Shown here in pieces: positions 1-7,637 of a stretch of DNA of 64,000 bases (position 1 is its first letter; every line of letters starts with the position of its first letter). Where the stretch lies: positions 62,001-126,000 of the forward strand of contig NZ_JAGHQT010000009.1 of assembly GCF_017744155.1 (NCBI RefSeq), given 5' to 3'. The DNA comes from Endozoicomonas sp. G2_1. Its GTDB lineage: Bacteria; Pseudomonadota; Gammaproteobacteria; Enterobacterales; Alteromonadaceae. A model generated the notes under the pieces. The model was not told the origin of the DNA, searched no databases, and worked only from the letters and a program-made list of their open reading frames with translations. The position numbers were made by a program, and so were the translations under genes.

Positions 1-948
1 TTGTTCAGCAATTTTTTCTAGCGATAAGTCATCGGCTTTAAACTCACCCCATGACGCCACTAAGTCTGAGCGCTTAACACCCACGCGCACTGGGTATTCC
101 ATGTTGGTTTCTGCGTATAACTCTTGCGCTGGTACCGAAACTAAGAATTCCATTAACGCTTTAGCATTGTCTTGGTGTGGTGCGTGTTTTGCCATAGCAA
201 CGCCCGAGATATTAACGTGAGCGCCAACACCGGCTTGGTTAGGGAAGTTAATATGAACAGCATCGGCCCAAACTTTTTGCTTTTTGTCGGTTAGCATTTT
301 ACCGAAGTAGTAGCTGTTACCAATTGAAATATCACATAAACCTTGGTGAATTGCTTGAACTTGGCCACGATCGTTGCCCTGTGGCTTGCGCGCTAAGTTC
401 GCTTTAACGCCTTTTAACCAATTTAAGGTTTCAGCTTCGCCGTGGTGATTGATCATAGCGGCAACTAACGCGACATTGTACGGGTGTTTACCACTGCGAG
501 TACAAATTTTACCTTTGTACTTAGGGTCCGCTAATTCTTCATAAGTAAAAGCGTGCTCTCCCATACGCTTAGCTGAATAAATATTGCGAACGCGGGTTGT
601 TAAGGCATACCAAGTGTCATCGCTAGCACGAAACTGAGCAGGAATTGCCTCAGTTAGCGTTTTTGAGTCAACAGCTTGCAATAAATTTTTGTCGTGAAGT
701 TCAATTAATCGGCTGATGTCAGTGGTTAATAGCACATCTGCTGGGCTGTGCTTACCTTCGCGAGCCAAACGCTCTGCCATACCTTTTTTAGCAAAAACAA
801 CGTTGACCTTAATACCTGTTTGTTCAGTGAACTTGGCAAATAAAGGCTCCACCAAAAACGGCTGACGGTAAGAGTAAACATTGACTTCTTTCGCCATGCT
901 AACAAAGCTAGCACTGATTAGGGCTAAGCCCACTAATAGTTTTTTCAT
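1..948 (-). CDS. Fe(3+) ABC transporter periplasmic binding protein (FutA/FbpA family), 3' end cut by window edge
   Basis: Periplasmic ferric-iron binding component of an ABC importer. The product begins with a short signal peptide (MKKLLVGLALISASFVSMA) and continues directly into the mature start KEVNVYSYRQPFLVEPL, typical of the FutA/FbpA family. A paired tyrosine (Y213-Y214 in SYYFGK) matches the tyrosine iron ligands of this family. The reading frame is open from the ATG at 948 to base 1 (316 codons), so the C-terminus lies outside the window. A Fur-box palindrome lies about 110-125 bp upstream, which fits iron-repressed expression. The permease and ATPase genes are not visible; they would have to lie beyond the left edge or elsewhere. 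Family assignment is firm, exact metal specificity is inferred. Confidence 0.9.
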   Translation of the reverse strand, partial: MKKLLVGLALISASFVSMAKEVNVYSYRQPFLVEPLFAKFTEQTGIKVNVVFAKKGMAERLAREGKHSPADVLLTTDISRLIELHDKNLLQAVDSKTLTEAIPAQFRASDDTWYALTTRVRNIYSAKRMGEHAFTYEELADPKYKGKICTRSGKHPYNVALVAAMINHHGEAETLNWLKGVKANLARKPQGNDRGQVQAIHQGLCDISIGNSYYFGKMLTDKKQKVWADAVHINFPNQAGVGAHVNISGVAMAKHAPHQDNAKALMEFLVSVPAQELYAETNMEYPVRVGVKRSDLVASWGEFKADDLSLEKIAEQ

Positions 949-1056
949 AAGTGACCCATTGACGCTGTGACTATTACTCAAGTCTAATTGCTTGAGCTCG
1001 ATGGAATTTTGATGTGTCGCAAGACTAATGAAGATAAGCTAAGCTGTCAAGCCATT

Positions 1057-1071
1057 TGAGAACTATTCTCA
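1057..1071. promoter_or_regulatory. Putative Fur box
   Basis: The sequence TGAGAACTATTCTCA is a near-perfect 7-1-7 inverted repeat (a perfect 6-3-6 one) resembling the Fur core TGATAAT-N-ATTATCA. It lies upstream of the minus-strand iron-binding protein gene and downstream of the end of the YcxB-like gene, so it most plausibly controls the iron gene. Confidence 0.6.
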
Positions 1072-1108
1072 TTGCCTTTTATGTAACAAGATCTTAGCTG
1101 ATAACACA

Positions 1109-1615
1109 TTAGCTCGACTGTTTATCTATAGGTAATTGCGCAGCGACAAAAGCAATCGCCTGTTCAGATAAACAAGACTTAGTTAAGTAATGCTTACCTA
1201 ACTGCTGATTAATTTTAAACATCAAGACAAAGCCCTGCTCGGTTTCTACCATTTCGCTAAGTGCTTGCCAAGCCAGTGTTTGTGTTTGGTAGCGGCCATT
1301 AATCTCGAGATTCTGCTCAGTAATGGTCAACTCAACTTCGCTGTTCGCAGCTTTCGATATCAATTGCCGCCATAACCACCAAGTTTGACGAAAACGCACG
1401 CTTAATGCCTCAACGACACCTAACATGATAATAAAAATAGCTAAATGGCCCTGCTCATTGCCTTGGCTTATACTGCTGACAATCAAGCCAGCAATAAATA
1501 GCGCCAACGCTTTGTAATAAGGCTGAATACCGCTAAGCGGTTTTGCCGAAGCCTGAAAGCATTCAATGTAATGCGCTTTATCTAAGAAAAAACGGGTTTT
1601 ATATTCAAAAGCCAT
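1109..1615 (-). CDS. YcxB-like small membrane protein
   Basis: A 168-residue protein resembling the YcxB-like family of uncharacterised membrane proteins. An N-terminal soluble segment is followed by two hydrophobic stretches (about residues 35-50 and 56-71), then a C-terminal PH-like portion with the typical pattern 'ltitEqnLeingryqtqtLaWqalsemvEteqgfvLmf'. The start at 1615 is the only ATG giving the full N-terminal domain. It is oriented with the Rieske/reductase genes upstream but separated from them by about 70 bp. No enzymatic motif is visible and the function is unknown. The family call rests on resemblance of the C-terminal pattern only. Confidence 0.7.
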   Translation of the reverse strand: MAFEYKTRFFLDKAHYIECFQASAKPLSGIQPYYKALALFIAGLIVSSISQGNEQGHLAIFIIMLGVVEALSVRFRQTWWLWRQLISKAANSEVELTITEQNLEINGRYQTQTLAWQALSEMVETEQGFVLMFKINQQLGKHYLTKSCLSEQAIAFVAAQLPIDKQSS

Positions 1616-1685
1616 AAAGTGCGTCGTTGGAATAAAAACCTTATCTTAACATTGATAGCCGCAACGCCCAAAGGCCAACACGGGC

Positions 1686-2723
1686 TTAGCGATATTCAAT
1701 GGCAACATCGTCAGTTAACGCCAGTGACTGACACGCTAATATTGCGCCTTTTTCAACCTCAGGAGCTTCAAGTGCCAAATTATTCACCATATCGACTTTA
1801 CCTTTAGTCAGCTGGCAACGGCAACTACCGCAAACACCGCCTTCGCATGAATATGGCGCATCAATACCCTGGTCGAGCATTGCCTGCAATAACTTTTGTC
1901 CCGGTTTTACCGACACTTGTGATTTATTGCCGTAGAGATTAACCGACAAATTAGCCTCAATACTGTTAGTGGTGAGCACAGTTTTACCAGCGCCAAACGA
2001 TTCCATATGAATACGGCTATCAGGCACATCAATATCGTTTAACGCTTGTTTAACATTAGGCAAAAATTGCCCTGGGCCACACAAGTAATACTGAGTGTCT
2101 TGGGCATACGGCGGGTTCTCTTGGATAAACTGATGAATAGCTTCCGCGTTAATACGGCTTGAACGCCACGGCGACTGACTAAACCAGCCGGGAGAGCTAT
2201 GACAATGGCTAACAACTAAGCGATCACTGTACTGTTCAGCGAGTTGTGCTAGTTGGTCTGTAAAAATAGTGCTTTTGCCGTTTTTATTACCATAAAGCAA
2301 ATAACCAAAACTATCCGGTTCGCGCTCAAGCATACTCACCAGCATCGAATAAATTGGCGTAATACCAGAGCCTGCAGCAAAAAAGTAATGACTGCGTCTT
2401 AATTTGTTATCTGGTGACAAAACAAACTTACCCGACGGTTCACTGATCATCAAGGTATCGCCAACGCTGATACGTTGATTAATAAACCCTGAAACTTTGC
2501 CCTGATTGACCGCTTTTACCGTGATTTGTAACGGGCGTGCTACGGGTGCAGAAATAGAATAGTTTCTCTTTAGTTCCTCACCATCAACAACCAATTTGAT
2601 TCGAACGTGCTGTCCGGGAAGCCAACTAAAAGTACTTAACAAATGCTCCGGAACATCAAAGCTCAATGATGTTGCATCGGCAGCTTTGGTCACTTCAGCG
2701 ACAGTTAATTGATGCCACGCCAT
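1686..2723 (-). CDS. FAD/NAD(P)H ferredoxin reductase with C-terminal plant-type [2Fe-2S] domain (GbcB/Hcr-like)
   Basis: Electron-transfer partner of the adjacent Rieske oxygenase. The N-terminal FAD-binding barrel carries RNYSISAPV (RxYS motif). The NAD(P)-binding domain has GSGITPIYSML and YLCGPGQF. The C-terminal ferredoxin domain carries the C-x4-C-x2-C cluster ligands in YSCEGGVCGSC plus a later cysteine (ILACQ). At 345 residues it has the usual size for GbcB/phenylacetate-type reductases. Its ATG overlaps the last base of the oxygenase stop (TAATG), with a GGAG ribosome site inside the oxygenase end, so the two are translationally coupled. This is a complete two-component oxygenase; the natural substrate is not readable from sequence. 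Confidence 0.9.
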   Translation of the reverse strand: MAWHQLTVAEVTKAADATSLSFDVPEHLLSTFSWLPGQHVRIKLVVDGEELKRNYSISAPVARPLQITVKAVNQGKVSGFINQRISVGDTLMISEPSGKFVLSPDNKLRRSHYFFAAGSGITPIYSMLVSMLEREPDSFGYLLYGNKNGKSTIFTDQLAQLAEQYSDRLVVSHCHSSPGWFSQSPWRSSRINAEAIHQFIQENPPYAQDTQYYLCGPGQFLPNVKQALNDIDVPDSRIHMESFGAGKTVLTTNSIEANLSVNLYGNKSQVSVKPGQKLLQAMLDQGIDAPYSCEGGVCGSCRCQLTKGKVDMVNNLALEAPEVEKGAILACQSLALTDDVAIEYR

Positions 2724-3892
2724 TACTTATCTCCTACCAACTTATCTGCAAAGGGTTTGAGATATTGCCAAACAACCTGCTGATGGCCGCGAATCGGCGA
2801 CTCACCGTGCTGTGCCGATGGACCAAGCTCGAAGTATGGACTTTGATAAGATTTTTGCTGCTGTTCACAGACGTAGATATCTTCTTGCATAAAATCGGCT
2901 GACCCAAGCGGATGCGAAGCATCTAAACTAGGATATTTGGGACCAATTCGCTTTTGCCAAAACTTACTGGAACGAGCGCCATACTTGGCAAATTGCCAGT
3001 CGGACGCAGGCATCACTTTTGTTCGTACCTCGACTCGTGTGCGGTCAACAGCAATCGGCGTAATATGAAACACAGACCAACTGGTTTCAGACTCACCAAG
3101 GCCAATGCCAGGGAATAACATTGGCACAGAGGCGCCAAGCTGATCAGCCGACAAATGATCAATCAATGGCATTGAGGCGTTTTTCTCTAAATTAGCGGCG
3201 TATTCGCTATCTAGCGGCTCCCAAAACGCAAAATGAGGTCCGATAAAACCAAACTCGGCCTTAGCGTGATCGTACATATTCAAGGTACCGCTGTGCAACT
3301 GAGCCAGGTGATAATGGTCGATATAGTTCTCGACGACAATCTTCCAATTGGCAGCAATATCTTCAACGACCTTGTAATCGGCTGCTTCGACCAATTTTTC
3401 CGGTTGATGAGCGCCTAGGTGAGGCTCTATATCACCAAACCATTGGCTCACTGCAATGGCGTCAGCTTCAGGGTGAACCCAAATCATGCCACGCCAAACA
3501 TCGACTGATGCTCGCTTTAAGCCGAGGCAACTTTTATCCAAATTAGCAAATTCGGCATTCATCTTGGGAACCGAAATCAATTCGCCTTCAAGGTCATAAG
3601 TCCAGTCGTGATAAGGACAAGTAATCGCCTTTTTCACTGTACCTTCAGCTCTAAGTAGCTGAGTTCCCTTGTGTCGGCAAATATTGTGGAAGGCGCGCAA
3701 GCGATAATCACGCCCCATAACAATGACAATACTGTTAAGGCCGGCTTGTACCGTTTTAAACTGACCGGGTTGAGCGAGGTCTTCAACCAAGCCAGCATAA
3801 GCCCAAGTCGCTGAAAAAATGTGACGCATTTCAAGATCAAACCACTGCTTGTCTGTATATGCGGCTATCGGCAAGACATCATTTTTAAGCAT
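2723..3892 (-). CDS. Rieske non-heme iron oxygenase, catalytic subunit
   Basis: Terminal oxygenase of a two-component Rieske system. The Rieske [2Fe-2S] site is seen as CRHKGTQLL...CPYHDWTYDLEG (C-x-H...C-x2-H). The mononuclear iron site is NYIDHYHLAQLHSGT (D-x-x-H type). About 389 residues from the ATG at 3892 (MLKNDVLPIAAYTDKQW), which is typical of alpha subunits acting on quaternary amines (choline, betaine, carnitine, stachydrine) or aromatics. A more upstream in-frame ATG at 3937 would add 15 residues without a ribosome site and is less likely. It overlaps the reductase gene by one base. An operator-like palindrome lies about 150 bp upstream. The substrate is not determined by what I can see; a glycine-betaine-like substrate is only a guess from the reductase type. 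Confidence 0.88.
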   Translation of the reverse strand: MLKNDVLPIAAYTDKQWFDLEMRHIFSATWAYAGLVEDLAQPGQFKTVQAGLNSIVIVMGRDYRLRAFHNICRHKGTQLLRAEGTVKKAITCPYHDWTYDLEGELISVPKMNAEFANLDKSCLGLKRASVDVWRGMIWVHPEADAIAVSQWFGDIEPHLGAHQPEKLVEAADYKVVEDIAANWKIVVENYIDHYHLAQLHSGTLNMYDHAKAEFGFIGPHFAFWEPLDSEYAANLEKNASMPLIDHLSADQLGASVPMLFPGIGLGESETSWSVFHITPIAVDRTRVEVRTKVMPASDWQFAKYGARSSKFWQKRIGPKYPSLDASHPLGSADFMQEDIYVCEQQQKSYQSPYFELGPSAQHGESPIRGHQQVVWQYLKPFADKLVGDK

Positions 3893-4040
3893 AATATTTT
3901 TATACTCTTTGTTATTGTTGAAACAGCTACTAAGCATAGATGGTAAAGAAGTTCGCCATCAGTTAGCTGGATAGCTACACCGAACAATTTCAGTATAGCG
4001 CTTTACTCAAGTACTGAAGCTTTAACTAGCACCCAAATAT

Positions 4041-4057
4041 ATTGTCAATGTGACATT
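4041..4057. promoter_or_regulatory. Operator-like palindrome TGTCA-ATG-TGACA upstream of Rieske pair
   Basis: ATTGTCA and TGACATT form an inverted repeat around ATG, 149-165 bp before the Rieske oxygenase start. The same core TGTCA-N3-TGACA occurs upstream of the heme lipoprotein gene at 7386-7410, suggesting one shared regulator. The regulator itself is not recognised in the window. Confidence 0.45.
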
Positions 4058-4135
4058 TTATCTCAAATAACCACAAAAACCTATCACGAATGATGGTGAT
4101 AAACCTCCGGCTATCATTACCACAGCTAAATGTCA

Positions 4136-7100
4136 TTAATCGCGATTAAAACGACCATCCATATCATTGTCGAGTGCTAGCCTAAAGCCTTGGCCTGGAA
4201 CCGCACAGGTGTAGGTTAAAACATTGCCTGTTTGCTGCGCGAATTGCTGTAACTGTTCAGCACTTAACCTTGCTTCAGTTCGTTTATCACTGGCAAATTG
4301 TTTACTGGCGGGCAAATACAGAAAACCTTTGTAATCACCATCGATTACACCTTTAGCGATCAAATCACATTCCTTGACCTCACCTCCGAGTATTTTCGAA
4401 ACGAAAGGAACTTGAGCTCGTTCGTGCAACAAGTCTAAACGCGCTTTTACTACATTTGATGTCGTCGCACTTAAAGTAACTTGTTGGCCAACAATTGGCG
4501 CAATATCATTGTCAAAAGCCATTAGGTAATCAACCAAACCTTCTCTCGTTGCTTCATCAGGAATACCGACAAAACCTTGATTGAACTGACAACCGTGACT
4601 CGCACTGACACCCGGAGGGCAATCTTGTTCGCCGTTATCAAAAACACCACCTCGCAAAAAGTTTACTAGCTGGTCTGTCGCGCCGTCGTGCAAAAAGCCA
4701 AAACCTCGGATTTGTTCACCTTGATGTTGCTTAGTATGGCTGGGCAAAAAACCTTCTCGATCAGGAAGACCAAACATGCCAACACGTGTGTATAGGTTTC
4801 TCAATTGTGGGATTTTAAAGATTTGAATTTCACCACCGTGACCACTCTCACCTCGGCTACCATAAAAGCCCTGCGCGTGGTCAACGCCATGACAGCCTTC
4901 ACAATTAACACCGTCAACTGCCGTACCATTTGAATCAACATCTTGTGCTAAACCATCAGAACGTCTAACGCCGTGGAAAAAATTAGCGCCGAGTTGAGCT
5001 GAATCAGACAAGCTGTTATCGAGGTTGCGAATCGGGTTAGGTGGAGTTGCCACCGCCAACATAAAGTCAGCAAACTTATCCATGTCACTCTCTAACGCTT
5101 TGACATCAGCACTTTTGTTACTCGCCTCAACCGACTCAGGCAACCCGATATCAAGCCCAAGCAAACCATCAAAGGCAGCGATAAAGTTTTTAAATGAAAC
5201 ACGTTCATCTAGCGTTTGCTCAGTGTCGTTACCAAAATAGCCATTAACGCGATCACCGCGCCAATGCATATGACCATGAGTACTCATACCGCGCATTGTT
5301 TGCGTCGCCATCGGCCCTTTCATCGAAGCAATAGTATCAATGTCACCGTCGCCATTAATAATACTTAACAGCTGACAAGACTGGTCATTCTCTCCCACTA
5401 AGTCGCAGCCTAAACGCGGAAAGTGGCGCAGTGGAAAGGGTTGTAAGTTTCGACTGTTGGCCTCGTCAGGATTCCCCAAGTTCCAACTTAAATGATCGGT
5501 ATCGCCGAAAATATGGCAGCTAGCGCACGACGATTCACCATTGGATGAACTGCGGTTACCATCATAGAGCATAAATCGGCCAGCTTGGAAGCTCTCTGGC
5601 TCTGGATTAGCTAATGCAATCCTTGACAATTCAGTGCCAGTGTTCGCGTTTATCGTAACTAAGGCGTTATCAAATTTGGTGTAGACATAAATTCGCTTAT
5701 TGCTCTCATCAAGCTTTAAACCCGCTGGTCCACCGGCAATATCTAAATAACGTTCACTCGCTTGTTCGGGATTAAAATCATCTGCTCCTCCGTCCCAAAA
5801 CTTCTGCTCTCGCAGTTGTTCCGTATTGAGCACGGCAACTTTATTTGAGCCCAGAGCCGTCATATATAAAGTTTCACCATCAGCACTTAGCGCAATTTGC
5901 GTTGGTGTCGACAAGCTGTGTTGTTTAACATCTGGCTTTGCTTTTAACTGGCTGTAATCAATGTGATTATTGATATGTCGAGGCAAAACTTGACCGTTGG
6001 CGGTGTTGATATAGGTAATTTGACTTCTAGCTATGTTGCCCTGCACTGTGCTATCGGCAAATTCACCCGCACCTTCAAAACGCACAGCATTATTCGCTTC
6101 AGTATTACTGACAAACAGACCACCGGTTTTAGGGTCGACAGCCAGATTAAACAGCGTCGTACCGACATTGGTATAGGCTGCTTTCTCCGTCAAAGTTTCA
6201 GTATCAATGGCGAAAACATCTTTATCTGGCAGACTAAAACGCACACCATTGCTAAAGTTGCGACCTTTGGTATCGAGCCACTTTCCCGAGGCGCGATCGT
6301 ACTTAACAATCATTGAAGTCCACGGTTGCGCCTGTCCGCGAACATTAATTCCAGGTGCGGTTCTACCACCAGGTAGCATACCATTAGCTAAACCTTTTGG
6401 GCTGCTGATACCGTCCATCACTTGGCATGGCTGGCTACCTAACTGATCATCTTCAAAGCCTTGGCACATCACAGCTTCGTGAACAGCTGTCGTTTGGTTA
6501 CCTGAGTGAAATACCGACACGTAAACACTAGATTGATCGGGGCTAACTGCTAGGCCTCTTGGGCTATCGCCAAAGAGCGTCATAATTTTTTCGGGAATGC
6601 CACCAAGTGCTTGTCCTAAGTTAGCGGTATTAAAAATCCAAACATCGGCGCGACCAATTCCCGGCGTATGCAGTTGAGGGTCGCCCGCACCAGGCACGCC
6701 TCGCAAGCTGTGATGGCTTAAATGTTGGCCTCGATGAGCACTGCTAATAAACGCTTTTCCTTTTGCAAAGACAATATCTTGCGGCTCATCACCAACTAAC
6801 AGAGTTCTGGTAACAACAGGCTTGGCGAGCGTTAAATCAATAATACTCACTGAATCAGACAGTTTATTGACCACCCACAGCTGCTTACTGTCGAGTAGCG
6901 CTAGTGAAACTGGCTCTAAGCCAACCGACACAGTCAAGTTATGTCGGTGGCTGCCATCTTCAGTGAGGGTAAATACTTCAACACTGTTATTGGCCGTATT
7001 AACAACGTACAAAGTATTATTGTCTTGGACGATTGGTCTGGTGGCCACTGACTCAAAACCAAGGTATTTGCTTGTCGGTACTTCAATCGGTGCGGGCATC

Positions 7101-7228
7101 GGAGCTGGCACCGGGCTCGGCGCTGGTGCCGGACTTGGGGTTGGTACTGGCGTTGGACTGTCACTCGAGCCACCGCACGCTGTTAATAATGCTAACAGCG
7201 GTATAACAGTTGTTAGTTTAGTTTTCAT
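4136..7228 (-). CDS. Large lipoprotein with beta-propeller region and two c-type heme motifs
   Basis: About 1030 residues from the ATG at 7228 (MKTKLTTVIPLLALLTACGG). That start gives a perfect lipoprotein signal with lipobox LTAC and has a GAGAG ribosome site; an upstream ATG at 7309 would bury the signal. After the lipid-modified Cys comes a Pro-rich linker of repeating P-x-P units. Next come YVTN/YncE-like propeller repeats (about residues 50-520: YVVNTANNSVEVF, LWVVNKLSDSVSIIDL, FVSNTEANNAV, LYMTALGSNKVAVLN). A C-terminal cytochrome c peroxidase-like part has two heme sites, SCASCH and CEGCH. It is probably anchored in the outer or inner membrane facing the periplasm or outside, with a redox role. 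No close relative of known function is recognised. It shares an operator-like palindrome with the Rieske pair downstream. Confidence 0.8.
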   Translation of the reverse strand: MKTKLTTVIPLLALLTACGGSSDSPTPVPTPSPAPAPSPVPAPMPAPIEVPTSKYLGFESVATRPIVQDNNTLYVVNTANNSVEVFTLTEDGSHRHNLTVSVGLEPVSLALLDSKQLWVVNKLSDSVSIIDLTLAKPVVTRTLLVGDEPQDIVFAKGKAFISSAHRGQHLSHHSLRGVPGAGDPQLHTPGIGRADVWIFNTANLGQALGGIPEKIMTLFGDSPRGLAVSPDQSSVYVSVFHSGNQTTAVHEAVMCQGFEDDQLGSQPCQVMDGISSPKGLANGMLPGGRTAPGINVRGQAQPWTSMIVKYDRASGKWLDTKGRNFSNGVRFSLPDKDVFAIDTETLTEKAAYTNVGTTLFNLAVDPKTGGLFVSNTEANNAVRFEGAGEFADSTVQGNIARSQITYINTANGQVLPRHINNHIDYSQLKAKPDVKQHSLSTPTQIALSADGETLYMTALGSNKVAVLNTEQLREQKFWDGGADDFNPEQASERYLDIAGGPAGLKLDESNKRIYVYTKFDNALVTINANTGTELSRIALANPEPESFQAGRFMLYDGNRSSSNGESSCASCHIFGDTDHLSWNLGNPDEANSRNLQPFPLRHFPRLGCDLVGENDQSCQLLSIINGDGDIDTIASMKGPMATQTMRGMSTHGHMHWRGDRVNGYFGNDTEQTLDERVSFKNFIAAFDGLLGLDIGLPESVEASNKSADVKALESDMDKFADFMLAVATPPNPIRNLDNSLSDSAQLGANFFHGVRRSDGLAQDVDSNGTAVDGVNCEGCHGVDHAQGFYGSRGESGHGGEIQIFKIPQLRNLYTRVGMFGLPDREGFLPSHTKQHQGEQIRGFGFLHDGATDQLVNFLRGGVFDNGEQDCPPGVSASHGCQFNQGFVGIPDEATREGLVDYLMAFDNDIAPIVGQQVTLSATTSNVVKARLDLLHERAQVPFVSKILGGEVKECDLIAKGVIDGDYKGFLYLPASKQFASDKRTEARLSAEQLQQFAQQTGNVLTYTCAVPGQGFRLALDNDMDGRFNRD

Positions 7229-7385
7229 TAGCACACTCTCGTTCGCTTTCTCGCAATTAGCCTTTGCTAGCAGCCATTTGTATTCATCCAATAGCAGCTG
7301 TCTTAGCAAGTGCTTAAATCACAATAAAAATTGAATAAACAAGTAAATTGTCAACTTGATTATTTATATATTAGATCGCACACAA

Positions 7386-7410
7386 ATTAATTGTCAACAT
7401 GACAATTAAT
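7386..7410. promoter_or_regulatory. Perfect 11-3-11 palindrome, operator candidate for the heme lipoprotein gene
   Basis: Arms ATTAATTGTCA and TGACAATTAAT surround ACA with no mismatch. It lies about 160-180 bp upstream of the minus-strand lipoprotein start. Its core TGTCA-N3-TGACA matches the palindrome before the Rieske oxygenase gene. Confidence 0.55.
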
Positions 7411-7520
7411 GATGATTTTGACGAGTGATTGAAAATAGCGAACAAAATAAAGTCATGCAGACAGAATAAACTCAATACAGCAACGACTTAGGCAATGACT
7501 AAAATTGGAAGTAAACGCTG

Positions 7521-7547
7521 AGACAAAAGCACTTAGAAGACTAAGTG
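7521..7547 (-). terminator. Hairpin terminator after the E1 gene
   Basis: On the minus strand a perfect 7-bp stem (CACTTAG / CTAAGTG, TCTT loop) is followed by CTTTTGTC, about 90 bp after the E1 stop codon. The U-run is short, so termination may be partial. Confidence 0.5.
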
Positions 7548-7637
7548 TTGAGAATAAAAGAAGAAAACATAAGGCGCGCTAGACAAAAGTTATCGACTAA
7601 CGCGGAGGTTAAACAGTAAAGACTCTAAAGTTTATCG

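Larger units (their letters stand above)
7229..7637. other. 409-bp non-coding gap
   Basis: Contains the 7386-7410 palindrome, a degenerate second copy of its core at 7349-7361 (TGTCA-ACT-TGATT), and a terminator-like hairpin at 7530-7547 that ends the E1 gene. It is AT-rich (about two-thirds A+T). No open frame with a ribosome site was seen. Confidence 0.5.

Noticed and set aside
6822-7334. 170-residue open frame on the plus strand (shadow) inside the heme lipoprotein gene
   Set aside because: It is the complement of the lipoprotein gene; no ribosome site, and its glycine/alanine stretches mirror the Pro-rich linker codons.
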